In this document: one piece after another, positions 50,346 through 63,938 of the stretch
How positions within the stretch are numbered: the first letter of the stretch is position 1
Layout: every line of letters starts with the position of its first letter
Translations under genes and position numbers: made by a program
The notes under the pieces: generated by a model
What the model was told of the DNA's origin: nothing
Seen by the model: the letters and a program-made list of their open reading frames with translations, nothing else
Database searches by the model: none
Origin: Halichoerus grypus
Taxonomy: Eukaryota; Chordata; Mammalia; Carnivora; Phocidae
Assembly (NCBI RefSeq): GCF_964656455.1
Contig: NC_135716.1
Span: forward strand, 77,042,484 to 77,106,483
Length of the DNA: 64,000 bases
Direction: 5' to 3'

Positions 50346-53300
50346 ATGCTGGTCATCGCTTATCCCTGAAGACTCTTGTGTTGTGCCCCAAACCATTGAT
50401 CTTGCTACACTCTAAATGATTATTCTTTCTGAGAAAGAGAAAAAACAGATTTTATCTCTGTCAGAGCATTCTTTGAAGTACAGATATTTTCTAGAAATAT
50501 CAACATGTTATCTATGACTTTCTACTTCTGGTTTCTTCATTTCATGTTTAAGGTGGAATGATCATCATCTCTTCCACTGTGAAACTGTTCCATGAGTGAA
50601 GTGAGTGGTGGCCTCTGCCTCCCTCCAGCACCTCCCCAACAGGTGCCTTTCCTTTGGAGAATTCACCCTTGCACCCATTCTCAACCACACACTTTAGGTG
50701 AGAATAATTTCATTCCTAGCTCCAGAGGGGCAATAGTTCCACGAATCCTGAAAGTTATTAGCTGATATGCAAACATTTCTTACTAATAGTACCATATTTA
50801 TCAGAATAACAATAAAATCTTGGAACTAGACTTTAAATGTGCACATCTCAAGTATTATTTAATGAGTCATGCTTGTTCTTTCATTCAAGTCCTTTGATCA
50901 GTACAAATAACCACTATTATATTGTTTGTAATGAAGCCAAAAGAGTGAGTTCTGTACTTAGAGTGAGCACAAATTTCAGAGAGTGTGAAATACAGTGATC
51001 AGGAACATGTTAGAAAACAGCCAGTTCTATCTACAATGAAATATTTAGTGCCCCTGAAGATCTTGATGGTGAGCCCAGGACTTTCACTGGAGACCATTTG
51101 CTGAGAGAAGTGTGTCTTGGGTGTTTGTTCATAATTTTACGCATCATAGAAACATGGCAGTCTGGAGTATTTCAATTATTTCAATAAGCAAAAGATACAT
51201 AATGAAGATATTTTAATTCTAACAATAATATAATTTTTCTTACTAAGAAGAAGGGTAAATGAATCTCTTTGTTTCTCGGTTGTTTTAGGCACTAAAATAT
51301 GACTTTTTCTACATGTATCATTCTATGCTATAAAATTTACAGCAACTTAATAAAGGGAAGCAATGCGGAATGATGGTGTCTAACTGCAGGAGAAAATTCT
51401 GTGCTGCCTAATAAGTGCTCTTCTGATGAACAAGCATACTGTTTATTGTGTGTTCAGACATTCTTCTATCTTTTATTACTAGAAGCAAATTGTATTTGTT
51501 TCCATGTAATATTGATGCAATTAGGGGTAATGCTCATGTAAAAAGAGATGGAGGGTGCAAAGATGGACTGTAATAAGAGGAGTACATCAGACAGGCCATC
51601 CAATTGCCGTATTTTCTGTTTAATGTTATATGAACTGTCAAAGGCCTTGAGGCTTCTTTGCTACTCACAATGATTTTGCAATGCACTTGTAACAAACAGG
51701 AAAGAAGCATACAAAATCCATGAATGATATTATGGTATGAGTGTACTACACTGATCTAGGAATTCACAAAAGTAATAAAAAAGCCTAAGTTGTTAAGGAG
51801 AGATGATTAGTTTCTGACTGGTAGCGTATGCAGTTTGGTTCTGGCAGGTTTACTCGGATCTTTTACCCAGGAGCTGTTTTGTGGTGAGGCTACAGCAGGG
51901 CCCAGCCATTTGATGGACTAAACTCGTACAATTCAGAATTCTTATTCCCTATGGAATTTCTGTTGGTTGAGAGAAGGCATGGAGGGTGCCTTTCCCCTCA
52001 AAATCAAGTATGTATCCTATTTCAGTAAAGGCCTCCATTAGTTTATCCTCTGTTTATCCTATATTGAGTATAGATAGGAGAGGATTATTTCTATGAAGTT
52101 TAATTACCATAATGCATGAGTGGGAAAGCATTGAAATTAAGAGTATCCTGTGTTATCTTTTTGTTTACTGACTCTTGTTGTGAACGCTTCAGTTTTAGGG
52201 ATGTGAACACTCTAGGAAGCCAAGCAAAAGCATCTATCCAGCACAAGTTATTCAGTTACTGTTCTATATTTCTTGCCTTGGATTCTGAGCCACTTCATTC
52301 TCTATTAGTAAAAGCATTAAGTGTTACTCAGCTCAGCAACATGAAGAGGTTTTCTTCAATGGCCAGTGATTACTGGTATTTCAAGCTTGTGTATATCATG
52401 GTGAAGATAATAAAACACTTCCCATTTTGATGGTAGGGGTGTGCATAGTCACCAAATGCCAGCTAGTTCTAGACACTAATTATTTATGGCCTAAGAACCC
52501 TATCTTTTGGCGAAGTAAACTGGAATGAAATGGTCTCCAACTAAAGCTATACTGCTTTTACACCTATCTTGATACATTTTTACCCAAGAGGAAGCCTATG
52601 GCTATAACTATGCAATATTGAATTGTTTAACTCAAGTTTTATAAAATTTCATACATGTTTGAATATTGCCCATTACCTGAATGATCAGCCACTGCAGATC
52701 TGAGAATGCTGTACCTTTTTAATAAGCCAATTTGCTTTATGAATATTAAAATCTCAGATTGCCCCGCTTCTTAAATTGAGTATAGAGGGAATGCTCAATA
52801 GGGAGAATGTTTGACATATTCAGGACATTCATAAACCACTAAGTAAATTTTCTGCCTAAAAGGAAAATTTAAAAAGGGTAAGGTGATGTTAACTCTGGAA
52901 GATGGTTGTTGGTAATCTAGGCTTCATGGATGTGTAGATGTCTTGAAGTGTTGGCTATAAGGTACTATATTTTAGCTATAGAGTGAAATTCTTTTTATTT
53001 AACATACTGTAAAGAAGTGAGCATATGCTAGATGGATTATTCAGCATAATTCAATAAATATGAGAAGTGATTGAGAAGCATCCATCAATATTCTTATGTG
53101 GGATGAATTATTCAACAAATATTTGATCAGTGACTATCATGAGTCCAAACTGTAGTAAGAACAATGGAGGAGAATATGAATACATTCTTTAAGGAGCTTG
53201 TAGTCTACTGAGAATGAAAGCAAACCTACCAAAAGGTATGATGAGTCCTGCGGTTGGAGGGAAGTAAGAGAAGTGGCTCTCCCCCTTAAACCTGGGGCAT

Positions 53301-53399
53301 CATGACTGCTCTAACCCACAGTGTGTGGTGGGATCCTGAGACCCCTCTGAAGGCCAGGTAGTGCTGCTCAGTTTGTGAGAACTCTTGCTTATGGTGCAA

Positions 53400-53620
53400 T
53401 GGGGCCCTTTATAAGGGTCTGGCTTCCCTGAGGCATGTGTGGGCACCACAGGCAATAGTCCCCATAACCTCAACCTTTCCATCTTTTCATAGAGACCCCA
53501 GACACCAGTGGGAAAGGACAAGCCAGTCATGCTGTGTTCTCCCCAAATTTCTGACCCAGAACATCATGATGTTTTGAAGTCGCTAAATTTGGGGGTGGTT
53601 AGTTTTGTAGACTTTGCACT
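53400..53620 (+). mobile_element. MLT1-type MaLR LTR 3' part
   Basis: agagaccccagacaccagtg, acaagccagtcatgctgtgt, ctgacccagaacatcatgat and tgttttgaagtcgctaaatt parallel the MLT1 3' end (gacccacagaaccgtgagat; tgttttaagccactaagttt). The left boundary is uncertain. Confidence 0.55.
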
Positions 53621-54018
53621 GAACATGTTTCATGAAGTGGTGGTAGCTCAGGATGCCCTGGAAGCAGCTGGGCAAGGAGCGAAAGGAAGGTGCTGTAGAC
53701 AGGAGCAGCTGTGCCAAAGGCTTTCATTGAAAATTAGTCTTATAATCATGCACCTCTGTTTTCTGACATGTCTTTTTCTTTGGTTTATGTTTGCTCTGGA
53801 ATAATAATGACATCAAAGCATAATATCAGGAACTGAAAATTTAGCAGCAGAGAATGATGAGTTTACATGTCCATGTGAGCAACAGATAGCAGGCTCTCCT
53901 TGCCTGACAGGGACCACCGTGTCTCTGTCCTCTGGTGACACGTTTCCCTTAAAACTTTCTTTTTTTTTCTGGAGGGAGAGGATCCCAAGAAACATGTTTT
54001 ATGTGAACATGACTATTT

Positions 54019-54034
54019 GCCACTAGATGGAAGT
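54019..54034 (+). promoter_or_regulatory. CTCF-like motif (weak)
   Basis: gccactagatggaagt resembles the CTCF core CCACTAGATGGCAGT in PXDNL intron 1. Motif only; the single-base departures lower confidence. Confidence 0.3.
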
Positions 54035-55161
54035 GAGAGTTTTCACTAAGAAAGAAGGATGAGCACAACTAAATGAGTGAGAATCAAAACCAATCACAGT
54101 GAACCACTATCAAGAAGATGAAATCATATGTAATTGGATGAAGAGTCCTAGGGAAACTAATGTGCCTCAGAGTCTCAAAGGATCACAAAGTTCCAGCTGA
54201 TTGTGACTTTGAATCAGTGATGTTTCTATGGCTACCACAAGTACCCTTGTTCTTTAATGCTTTTGGATGACATGGTTGACGATAGCCAGTCAAGGCCGCA
54301 TGTGTGTATGTGCCCCCACGCATTTACACAAATCGTACAAAGTAAAACTAAAAAGAGGTTGCTTCTTATTCTCCCTTTTCCTCAACTCTAAAACATTCAC
54401 CACAAAAGGAAATACCTTTTTGATTTATAGATGTCATCTTTCCACACTGGATGTATATAGTATAAATATTTTATTTAACCTCTGCATACACAGTTTTTAA
54501 AGTTTTATCAGTTTAGGATAAGTTGTCATGGACACATTCTCCTAGAAGTATTTTTTGAGCTGAGGTCCTTGGAATCATGGGTACTTACATGTATTCTTGG
54601 CTGTCTGAGAATTTTCTATGAGAAAAACTATATGTTTTTTTTTTCATTCTGTTGGCATTCTGAACCTTCTACTTTCAGTGCTCCTCACAATTTACCATGC
54701 AAGCGGATCACTGGGAGATGTTACAAAGCATGTTCTCAATCAGGAGGTCTTAGGAGGGCCTGGCTTACTGCATTTCTAACACATTCTCCAGTCAGGACAA
54801 TGGTATGAGCCTGGGGACAACACACTGAGTGGCAAGGACTGAGGTCACTGCCTGCCTTGTGTTTATGTGAATGATCATGTATGATCCACGGTGCACTGTT
54901 AGAATTTCCACAGTTGAAAAAAGGATGAGGATAGCTAAGTATTATTCAGCAGCCTCTTTGTTTCAGAAGAAGCAAAATGGAATTCATTGGCACACATATT
55001 CAGGAAAAATCCTGGCTCCGGGGTGGACTAGAACTGGAAGCTCCAGGCTATCAGAACTCTCCACCTCTGCTCAACCTTCATGGCTGTGGGCGTGGCTTTT
55101 TCCCTGTAGTGAGGAAGGTCACCACTCAGGTTTCACTACACCCTCCATTACTGTACCATTT

Positions 55162-55383
55162 CTGTCAGACCTGTTTTTCTTTTTTTAAAGATTTGATTTA
55201 TTTGAGATAGAGAGAGTGAGAGAGAGAGCACAAGTGGAGGGCAGAGGGAGAGGGAGAAGTAGGTTCCGCCTGAGCAGGGAGCCCGACTCAAGGCTCATTC
55301 CCAGGACCCTGGGACCATGACCCGAGTTGAAGGCAGACGCTTAACGAACTGAGCCACCTAGGTGCCCCTGTCAGTCCTGTTTT
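55162..55383 (-). mobile_element. CAN-SINE with target-site duplication
   Basis: Target-site duplication ctgtcagacctgtttt (55162-55177) and ctgtcagtcctgtttt (55368-55383), one mismatch. Body in complement: ttaaagatttgatttatttg, gcctgagcagggagcccgac, ggaccatgacccgagttgaa, cttaacgaactgagccacct and aggtgcc. Confidence 0.94.
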
Positions 55384-56104
55384 GATTCCTTTCCTCACTC
55401 TTACTGTCTGGTTTCCCCTAATTTGGGATTTTGTGGTAAGTAGTTTGAGGCAGATAGGAGGTTCCCTCTCATACACCCTGGAAACTCACCAAGGTGCCAT
55501 GTGGACTTTTCCCAACCCAGTCAGACTGTGCTATGTTGTAGCCTTTCCTTATGGCCTTGCCTAGAAAACACTTAGACCATGGTTTATGGTGTGTGTGTGT
55601 GTTTGGGGACAGGGTAATTACACAGAGCTGGCATACTGATGAGAGACTATAAACCGATAAACATAAAATATTAATATATATCCATAGTCTGATAATAATA
55701 TTCTTTTTACTCTACCCCCTTTTTTTATTAGCTCTAATTTATTTAAACATTCTTCTGTGTTTTCAATTTTAAGTGGATATGGTTATTTTAGAATCATCTC
55801 AGAACCAGGTCTGATTGATACCTCCGAGATAGAAATAAAGTAGACGTTCAACAAAAACTAGTGAACAACATAAAAGTTATTCCTAGGTTGTAGTTTTTTT
55901 GCATGCTTTTACAATCTCAGAACTGTAAATAGCAAAAATCCGTGTGTTCTTTAAAAAGTAAAAGAGCATATTTTTGGATAAGGATACTTGCAAAAACTGA
56001 ATCATAAATAAAATATAGCTTCTGGCAGAAATTGGACTGCCAAAAAGAAGACATAAGAGCTATTTTAAGAATTATCATTATCTCTCATTTAAAAGTGAAA
56101 GTGT

Positions 56105-56340
56105 GGGAGGCTGCACAGCAGGAAAAAAGAGCTGGGTTTTGAAGTCTAACAACTTGAGTTTGAATCTTGGCTCTGCCACGTTCCAGCCCTATGATCTAGG
56201 GCAAGCTGCTCAATCTCTTGGAGCCCGTTTCTTCCTCTGTAATAATAATCTCTAACTTGGAAAGTTGTGAGTATGAAACGAACAATGCGCTTAAAGTGAC
56301 CAGAAAGTGCCGCACCCATAGTAACCACTCACCTAGTGAA
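56105..56340 (+). mobile_element. MIR SINE
   Basis: Near full length, sense: ttgagtttgaatcttggctc, tgccacgttccagccctatg, tctagggcaagctgctcaat, ctcttggagcccgtttcttc, ctgtaataataatctctaac and a caccatagtaac-like tail. Confidence 0.85.
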
Positions 56341-56924
56341 TTGTGCTTTTAAAAAACTGTGTGCAGAGGAATGGTGAGGGTATTGGATTGACAGTGCCCT
56401 GGGACCACGCTGTGAGTGCAAAGGGGTAGAGCCGAGGAAGCCAGCTGAAGCCTGTCACTGGGGGCAGAAGGGAGTGCCTTGCAGAGTAGCCAACCTCCTA
56501 CAGTCACCGCCTCAGGATCGTTGGCAGTACTGGAAAATTCTCGTGAAGGAATTCAAGGTCAGAATGGCTTCACTTATTTGTTAATTTACTGGTGTTTGTT
56601 TCAGATCTCGAATTTGTGAACATTTGCTAATATCCATGGCTCTCATTTCTGGCTATTTCTAGTCAGTTTGCATTTTCCCAGTACACACTGAAGAATAATT
56701 TCTTTATACCTGATCTGACCTGATGAAAACTGTGTACTTGGTACTAACTAAATTTGTGTGTTTTTTTTAAGTCAATTGATAGAAACTTCAGAACTGAACA
56801 TAATAAATAAATTTGATCATTTTTTCTGTTAATCGTTGATGATGTGTTACCTAGCACAAACTACTCTGTGGCAGCCATGGGTTTGTTTTCTCCTTTTGAT
56901 TATTTTTGTGAAGTTTAAGTTTAT

Positions 56925-57125
56925 TGAGAATTATTACATTCCAAGGGCAATCCCAAGCACTTGACAGGTATTAACGCTTTTTAATTCTCACAACCCTATG
57001 TGGTTAGATAATAATGTTATTTCCATTTTAGGAATGGAGAAATAAGCTCAGAGAGGCTAAGTGACTTGATCACAGTCACCCTGCTGGGTAAATGGTGGAA
57101 AATTGGAACTTGTTTTTCTGCCTTG
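56925..57125 (-). mobile_element. MIR SINE
   Basis: Complement MIR: ttattgagaattattacatt, aattctcacaaccctatgtg, taataatgttatttccattt, agctcagagaggctaagtga and cttgatcacagtcaccctgc. Clear core. Confidence 0.85.
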
Positions 57126-57169
57126 GGAAGAAGCTCTGATATTTAACAAAGTTTTAGAAACTATTATCA

Positions 57170-57287
57170 TTCATATATAAATATATATGCATATACACAC
57201 ATATACATGAATACATATAGGTACACATGTACTTACATATACATGAATACATATATGTACATATATTTATATATGTATATATATATA
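57170..57287. repeat. TA/ACATATA-rich low-complexity repeat
   Basis: Alternating TA, CATA and GTA units; the phrase acatatacatgaatacatat occurs twice, about 40 bp apart, which points to tandem slippage. Confidence 0.85.
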
Positions 57288-57533
57288 GTGGGCATATGGC
57301 TGTAAGACATCATGAAGGAAATGAGTAGTTAATGCATTTTACTTATATATTTACTTTTACTTTAATGTGAAAATACTACAGTTTTGAGTCAGGGCTTGTG
57401 TAAATCTGTAGTGAAATACTTTAAGTTGCTAACTGTAAGGTGTGGAATGGTTATATGGTGTAGGCTGTTTACAACTGCATTTGTTGCTGGGCTAATAAAC
57501 AGTATTTAAAACCAGAACAAAGCAAGAGGGAGT

Positions 57534-57976
57534 GGTGAAGAAAAATTATTCTGTCAGTTGTTAAAAGGCAAGGAAGACTTTATTCAGGAACACTGTGATA
57601 GGTAGTAAGACTGTCATAAAAGGGGAGAGAGATTAGGTTCACCTCTGGATATAGCTGGGGACTTATAGCCATTGAACAGAATGAGGGGGTCGGTGGATGG
57701 AAAATTGCTAAGAGGAGACATCAAGGGTAAGGGCAATTCTTGCTAAACCGACTCAACAGGATTCTTGCTGAAGGCAGAAGAGGAGGATCTTATATTAAGG
57801 GTGGGGGAATTCTCTTGAAACTGACTTAGCAGGATTCTTGCTACGACTGGACTAGGGCAGGTGGAAGACAGGGCCCTGTTGAGAGGAGGCTCAGAGGAGC
57901 CTGACTGAAGTTTGCTCAAGGGCAGCCCTGGTGAGTCCTCTAAAGAATCAGGAAAATGCTTTACCTCCTGAAAACA
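57534..57976 (-). mobile_element. Probable solo LTR of an endogenous retrovirus
   Basis: Read on the minus strand: a TATA-like ctataagt at about 57661-57668, then AATAAA (complement of 57579-57584) followed by gtcttccttgccttttaaca, which is a typical retroviral LTR R/U5 arrangement. Start TGTTTTCAGG and end TTCTTCA on that strand give TG..CA limits. Contains a 72-bp-spaced internal duplication (about 57734-57770 and 57807-57842). No flanking target-site duplication was confirmed. Non-coding. Confidence 0.45.
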
Positions 57977-59221
57977 GGACTAAAATAGTTTGAATGTTAA
58001 TGGATGGGGTGGTATGTTAAGTTGGTTTTACTATTTTTCTTTATTGATTAATTTCATGATAAAGTTAATAAATGTTAAAATGTTAAAACCATTGATTTTC
58101 TCATATTCTCCATATACTTCTCTGTTGAGGGTGCAAAATTTCATTAGCTTTGTTTTTACTCTTAAATTGATGAGTTTTGTTTTTTTAGTAATCAGATCAG
58201 CCTGTAAATTTGCACTAAGGCCTTTGTGGATGGACAGATACTAATTAGTAAGCAAACCACCTAAGTAAATAACTATTGTATAAACATGTTCAACATAATT
58301 AATGGGAGAACAAAACCCATAAAAAACTATATTGTTCTTATGTACATATTTAATTTTGGAAGGAAATGAATCACACTGAAACCATAGACTTTTGGAAACC
58401 TCTTGCTTGAGTGAATTGTAAGCAAAGTACAATTCCACAATGACTTGAAAATATATTGTATGTCTTATTTTCAGGTGCGAAAATGTATTGATATTAAATG
58501 CATTTTTTCTTGACCTTTTATGTAAACTTCATAAAGCAATATGGGGGAATTAGTTGCACACATTTTCTACTTCGGATTGCAGTTTTTTGTTTCTTTCTTT
58601 TCCTTTATTTTTGCCTACGTCATATGAGACCAAATGATAAAAAGCCAAACTGATGTTCTAACAAGAGTAACCAATCCACAGACTTCTTTTTTTTTAATTT
58701 TATTTTATTATGTTATGTTAGTCACCATACATTACATCATTAGTTTTTGATGTAGTGTTCCATGATTCATTGTTTGCGTATAACACCCAGTGCTCCATTC
58801 AATACATGCGCTCCTTAATACCCATCACCGGGCTAACCCATGCCCCCACCCCCTCCCCTCTAGAACCCTCAGTTTGTTTCTCAGAGTCCATAGTCTCTAA
58901 TACTTCCTCTTCCTCTCCCATTTCCCCCGCTTCATTTTTCCCTTCCTACTATCCTTTTTTTTTTTTTAACATATAATGTATTATTTCTTTCAGAGGTACA
59001 GGTCTATGATTCATCAGTCTTACACAATTCACAGCGCTCACCATAGCACATACCCTCCTCAGTGTCTTTCATCCAGCCACCCCATCCCTCCCACCCCCCA
59101 CCACTCAAGCAACCCTCAGTTTGTTTCCTGAGATTAAGAATTCCTCATATCAGTGAGGTCATATGATACTGTCTTTCTCTGATTGACTTATTTTGCTTAG
59201 CATAATACCCTCTAGTTCCAT

Positions 59222-62200
59222 TCACGTCATTGCAAATGGCAAGATTTTTTTTTTTTTTTTTGATGGCACATAATATCCCATTGTATATATATACCACATC
59301 TTCTTTATCCATTCATCTGTGGATGGACATCTTGGCTCTTTCCACAGTTTGGCTATTGTGGACATTGCTGCTATAAACATTGGGGTGCATGTACCCCTTC
59401 GGATCACTACATTTGTATGTTTGGGGTAAATACCCAGTAGTGCAATTGCTGGGTCGTTAGAGTAGCTCTATTTTCAACTTTTTGAGGAACCTTCATACTG
59501 TTTTCCAGAGTGGCTGCACCAGCTTGCATTCCCACCAACAGTGTAGGAGCATTCCCCTTTCTCTGCATCCTCGCCAATATCTGTCATTTCCTGACTTGTT
59601 AATTTTAGCCATTCTGACTGGTGTGAGGTGGTATCTCATTGAGGTTTTGATTTGGATTTCCCTGATGCCAAGCGATGTTGGGCACTTTTTCATGTGTCTG
59701 TTGGCCATTTGGATGTCTTCTTTGGAAAAATGTCAGTTCATGTGTTCTGCCCATTTCTTGATTGGATATTTGTTGTTTGGGTGTTGAGTTTGAGAAGTTC
59801 TTTATAGATTTTGGATACTAGCCCTTTACCTGATGTGTCATTCGCAAATATCTTCTCCCATTCTGTCAGTTGTCTTTTGGTTTTGTTGACTGTTTCCTTT
59901 GCTGTGCAGAAGCTTCTTATCTTGATGGAAATCCCAATGGTTCATTTTGGCCCTTGCTTCCCTTGCCTTTGGTGATGTGTCTAGGAAGAAGTTGCTGCGG
60001 CTGAGGTCGAAGAGGTTGCTGCCTGTGTTCTCCTCTAGGATTTTGATGGACTCCTGTCTCACATTGAGGTCTTTCAACCATTTTGAGTCTATTTTTGTGT
60101 GTGGTGTAAGGAAATGGTCCAGTTTCATTCTTCTGCATGTGGCTGTCCAATTTTGCCAACACCATTTGTTGAAGAGACTGTCTTTTTGCCATTGGACATT
60201 CTTTCCTGCTTTGACAAAGATTAGTTGACCATAGAGTTGAGGGTCCATTTCTGGGCTCTCTATTCTGTTCCACTGATCTATGTGTCTGATTTTGTGCCAG
60301 TACCATACTGTCCTGATGATGACAGCTTTGTAATAGAGCTTGAAGTCCACAATTGTGATGCCACCAGCTTTGCTTTTCTTTTTCAACATTCCTCTGGCTA
60401 TTCAGGGTCTTTTCTGGTTCCATACAAATTTTAGGATTATTTGTTCCATTTCTTTGAAAAAAGTGGATGGTATTTTGATAGGGATTGCATTAAATGTTTA
60501 GATTGCTCTAGATAGCATTGAAATTTTCACAATATTTGTTCTTCCAATCCATGAGCATGGAACATTTTTCCATTTCTTTGTGTCTTCCTCAATTTCTTTC
60601 ATGAGTATTCTATAATTTTCTGAGTACAGATTCTTGGCCTCTTTGGTTAGATTTATTCCTAGGTATCTTTTGGTTTTGGGTGTAATTGTAAATGGGATCG
60701 ACTCCTTAATTTCTCTTTCTTCTGTCTCGTTGATGTATAGAAATGCAACCGATTTCTGTGCATTGATTTTATATCCTTCCACTTTGCTGAATTCCTGTAT
60801 GAGTTCTAGCAGTTTTGGGGTGGAGTCTTTTGGGTATTACACATAAAGGATCATATCATCTGCAAAGAGTGAGAGTTTGACTTCTTCTTTGCCAATTCAA
60901 ATGCCTTTTATTTCTTTTTGTTGCCTGATTGCTGTCGTTAGGACTTCTAGTACTATGTTGAATAGCAGTGGTGATAGTGGACATCCCTGCCATGTTCCTG
61001 ACCTTAGGGGAAAAGCTCTTAGTTTTTCCCCATTGAGAATGATATTCGCTGTGGGTTTTTCATAGAGGGCTTTTATGATATTGAGGTATGTACCATCTAT
61101 CCCTACACTCTGAAAAGTTTTAATCAAGAAAGGATGCTGTACTTTGTCAAATGCTTTTTCTGCATCTATTGAGAGAATCATATGGTTCTTGTTCTTTCTT
61201 TTATTAATGTATTATGTCACACCGATTGATTTGCAGATGTTGAACCAACCTTGCAGCCCAGAGATAAATCCCACTTGGTTGTGGTGAATAATCCTTTTAA
61301 TGTACTGTTGGATCCTACTGGCTAGTATTTTGGTGAGATTTTTTGCATCCATGCTCATCAGGGATATTGGTCTGTAGTTCTGCTTTTTGATGGGGTCTTT
61401 GTCTGATTTTGGGGTCAAGGTAATGCTGGCCTCATAAAATGAGTTTGGAAGTTTTCCTTCCATTTCTATTTTTTGGAACAGTTTCAGAAGGATAGGTATT
61501 AATTCTTCTTGAAATGTTTGGTAGAATTCCCCTGGGAAGCCATCTGGCCCTGGGCTTTTGTTTGTTGGGAGATTTTTGATGACTGCTTCAATTTCCTTAA
61601 TGGGTATTGGTCTGTTCAAGTTTTCTATTTCTTCCTGGTTCAGTTTTGGTAGTTTATACATCTCTAGGAATGCATCCATTTCTTAGATTATCCTATTTGC
61701 TGGCATAGAGTTGCTCATAATATGTTCTTAAAATTGTTTGTATTTCTTTGGTGTTGGTTGTGATCTCTCCTCTTTCATTCATGATTTTATTTATTTGGGT
61801 TGTTTCTCTTTTCTTTTTGATAAGTCTGGCCAGGGGTTTATCAATCTTATTAATTCTTTCAAAGAACCAGCTCCTAGTTTTGTTGATCTGTTCTACTGTT
61901 CTTTTGGTTTCTATTTCATTGATTTCTGCTCTGATCTTTATTATTTCTCTTCTCCTGCTGGGTTTAGGCTTTATTTGCTGTTCTTTCTCCAGCTCCTTTA
62001 GGTGTGGGGTTAGGTTGTGTATTTGAGACCTTTCTTGTTTCTTGAGAAAGGCTTGTATTGCTATATACTTTCCTCTTAGGACTGCCTTTGCTGCATCCCA
62101 AAGATTTTGAACAGTTGTGTTTTCATTTTCATTGGTTTCCATGAATGTTTTTAATTCTTCTTTAATTTCCTGGTTGACCCATTCATTCTTTAGTAGGATG

Positions 62201-62966
62201 CTCTATAGCCTCCATGTATTTTTGTTCTTTCCCACTTTCCTCTTGTGATTGAGTTCTAGTTTCAAAGCATTATGGTCCGAAAATAGGCAGGGAATGATCC
62301 CAATCTTTTGGTACTGGTTGAGACCTGATTTGTGACCTAGGATGTGATCTATTCTGGAGAATATTCCATGGGCACTAGAGAAGAATGTGTATTCTGTTGC
62401 TTTGGGATGGAATGTTCTGAATATATCTGTGAAGTCCATCTGGTCCAGTGGGTCATTTAAAGCCTTTATTTCCTTGTTGATCTTTTGCTTAGATGATCTG
62501 TTCATTTCAGTGAGGGGGTTGTCAAAGTCCCCTACTATTATTGTATTATTGTATTATTGTCGATGTGTTTCATTGATTTTTTTATTAATTGGCTTATATA
62601 ATTGGTTGCTCCTGTGTTAGGGACATAGATATTTACAATTGTTAGGTCTTCTTGTTGGATAGACCCTTTAAATGTGATGTAGTGTCCTTCCTCATCTCTT
62701 ATTATAGTCTTTGGTTTAAAATCTAATTTTTCTGATATAAGGATTGCCACCCCAGCTTTCTTTTGATGTCCATTAGCGTGGTAAATGGTTTTCCAGCCCC
62801 TCACTTTAAATCTGGAGGTGTCTTTGGGTCTAAAATGAGTCTTCTGCAGACAGCTTATCAATGGGTCTTGTTTTTTTATCCAATCTGATAGCCTGTGTCT
62901 TTTGATTGGGGCATTTAGCCCATTTACATTCAGGGTAACTATTGAAAGATAGGAATTTAGTGCCAT
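59222..62966 (-). pseudogene. L1 ORF2 pseudogene (endonuclease-reverse transcriptase)
   Basis: Starts at 62966 with MALNSYLSIVTLNVNGLNAP, the apurinic endonuclease N-terminus. The endonuclease SDH motif is in LFSDHNALKLEL (62203-62505 segment). The RT region follows: [20 protein letters not shown] (61212-61679), then [17 protein letters not shown] (60897-61181). The catalytic FADD codons are at 60855-60866. The C-terminal cysteine region CWWECK..WKTV lies in 59493-59708, and the end around 59222-59407. Spacing of the recognised segments shows frame changes between 62505 and 62966, between 61679 and 62142, and between 59407 and 59708, plus in-frame stops. It cannot yield full-length protein. 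Confidence 0.9.
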
Positions 62967-63047
62967 TGTATTTCCTGTAAGGTGACTGTTACTGTATATT
63001 GTCTCTATTCCTTTCTGGTCTATGTTACTTTTAGGCTGTCTCTTTGC

Positions 63048-63938
63048 TTAGAGGACCCCTTTCAGTATTTTTTGTAGGGCTGGTTTGGTGTTTGCAAATT
63101 CTTTTAGTTTTTGTTTGTCTTGGAAGCTTTTTATCTCTCCTTCTATTTTCAATGGTAGCCTAGCTGGATATAGTATTCTTGGCTGCATATTTTTGTCCAG
63201 TAGGGCTCTGAATATATCATGCCAGTCCTTTCTGTCCTGCCAGGTCTCTGTGGATAGGTTTGCTACCAATCTAATGTTTCTACCATTGTAGGTTACAGAC
63301 CTCTTTTCCTGAGCTGCTTTCAGGATTTTCTCTTTGTCTCTGAGACTCATAAGTTTTACTATTAGAATCGGGGTGTTGACCTATTTTTATTGATTTTGAG
63401 GGGGTTTCTCTGTGCCTCCTGGATTTTGATGCCTGTTTCCTTCCCCAAATTAGGGAAGTTCTCTGCTATAATTTGCTCCAATATACCTTCTGCCCGTCTC
63501 TCTCTTTCATCTTTTTCTGGGATCCCAATTATTCTAATATTGTTTTGTCTTATGGTATCACTTATCTCTCGAATTCTGCCCTCGTGATCCAGTAGTTCTT
63601 TATCTCTTCTTTTCTCAGCTTCTTTATTCTCCATCATTTGGTCTTCTATCTCACTGATTCTTTCTTCTGCCTCATTTATCCTAGCAGAGTGTCCATTTTT
63701 TATTGCACCTCATTAATAGCCTTTTTGATTTCGACTTGGTTAGATTTTAGCTTTTTTATTTCTCCAGAAAGGTTTCTCTAGTATCATCCCTGCTTTTTTC
63801 AAGCCCAGCTAGTATCTTTATAATCGTTATTCTGAACTCTAGTTCTGACATCTTACTAATGTCCATATTGATTAGGTCCCTGGCAGTCGGTACTGCCTCT
63901 TGTTCTTTTTTTTGAGGTGAGTTTTTACATCTTGTCAT
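63048..63938 (-). pseudogene. L1 ORF1 pseudogene (RNA-binding ORF1p)
   Basis: Start near 63938 with MTRCKNSPQKKEQEAVPTAR. The coiled-coil region and RRM follow (NNIRIIGIPEKDERERRAEG, 63362-63637), then the C-terminal domain with NGRNIRLVANLSTETWQDRK (63048-63350). The three recognised pieces are in different frames (offsets of 301 and 287 bp), so at least two frameshifts break it. A span of 297 codons is near the family length. Confidence 0.88.

Noticed and set aside
52116..52430. A 104-codon open frame in PXDNL intron 1
   Set aside because: No recognised domain, no Kozak-like start or splice context, and this length is expected by chance in 31 kb of intron.
53508..53804. A 98-codon open frame
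   Set aside because: Starts inside an MLT1-type LTR remnant and shows no protein similarity that I recognise.
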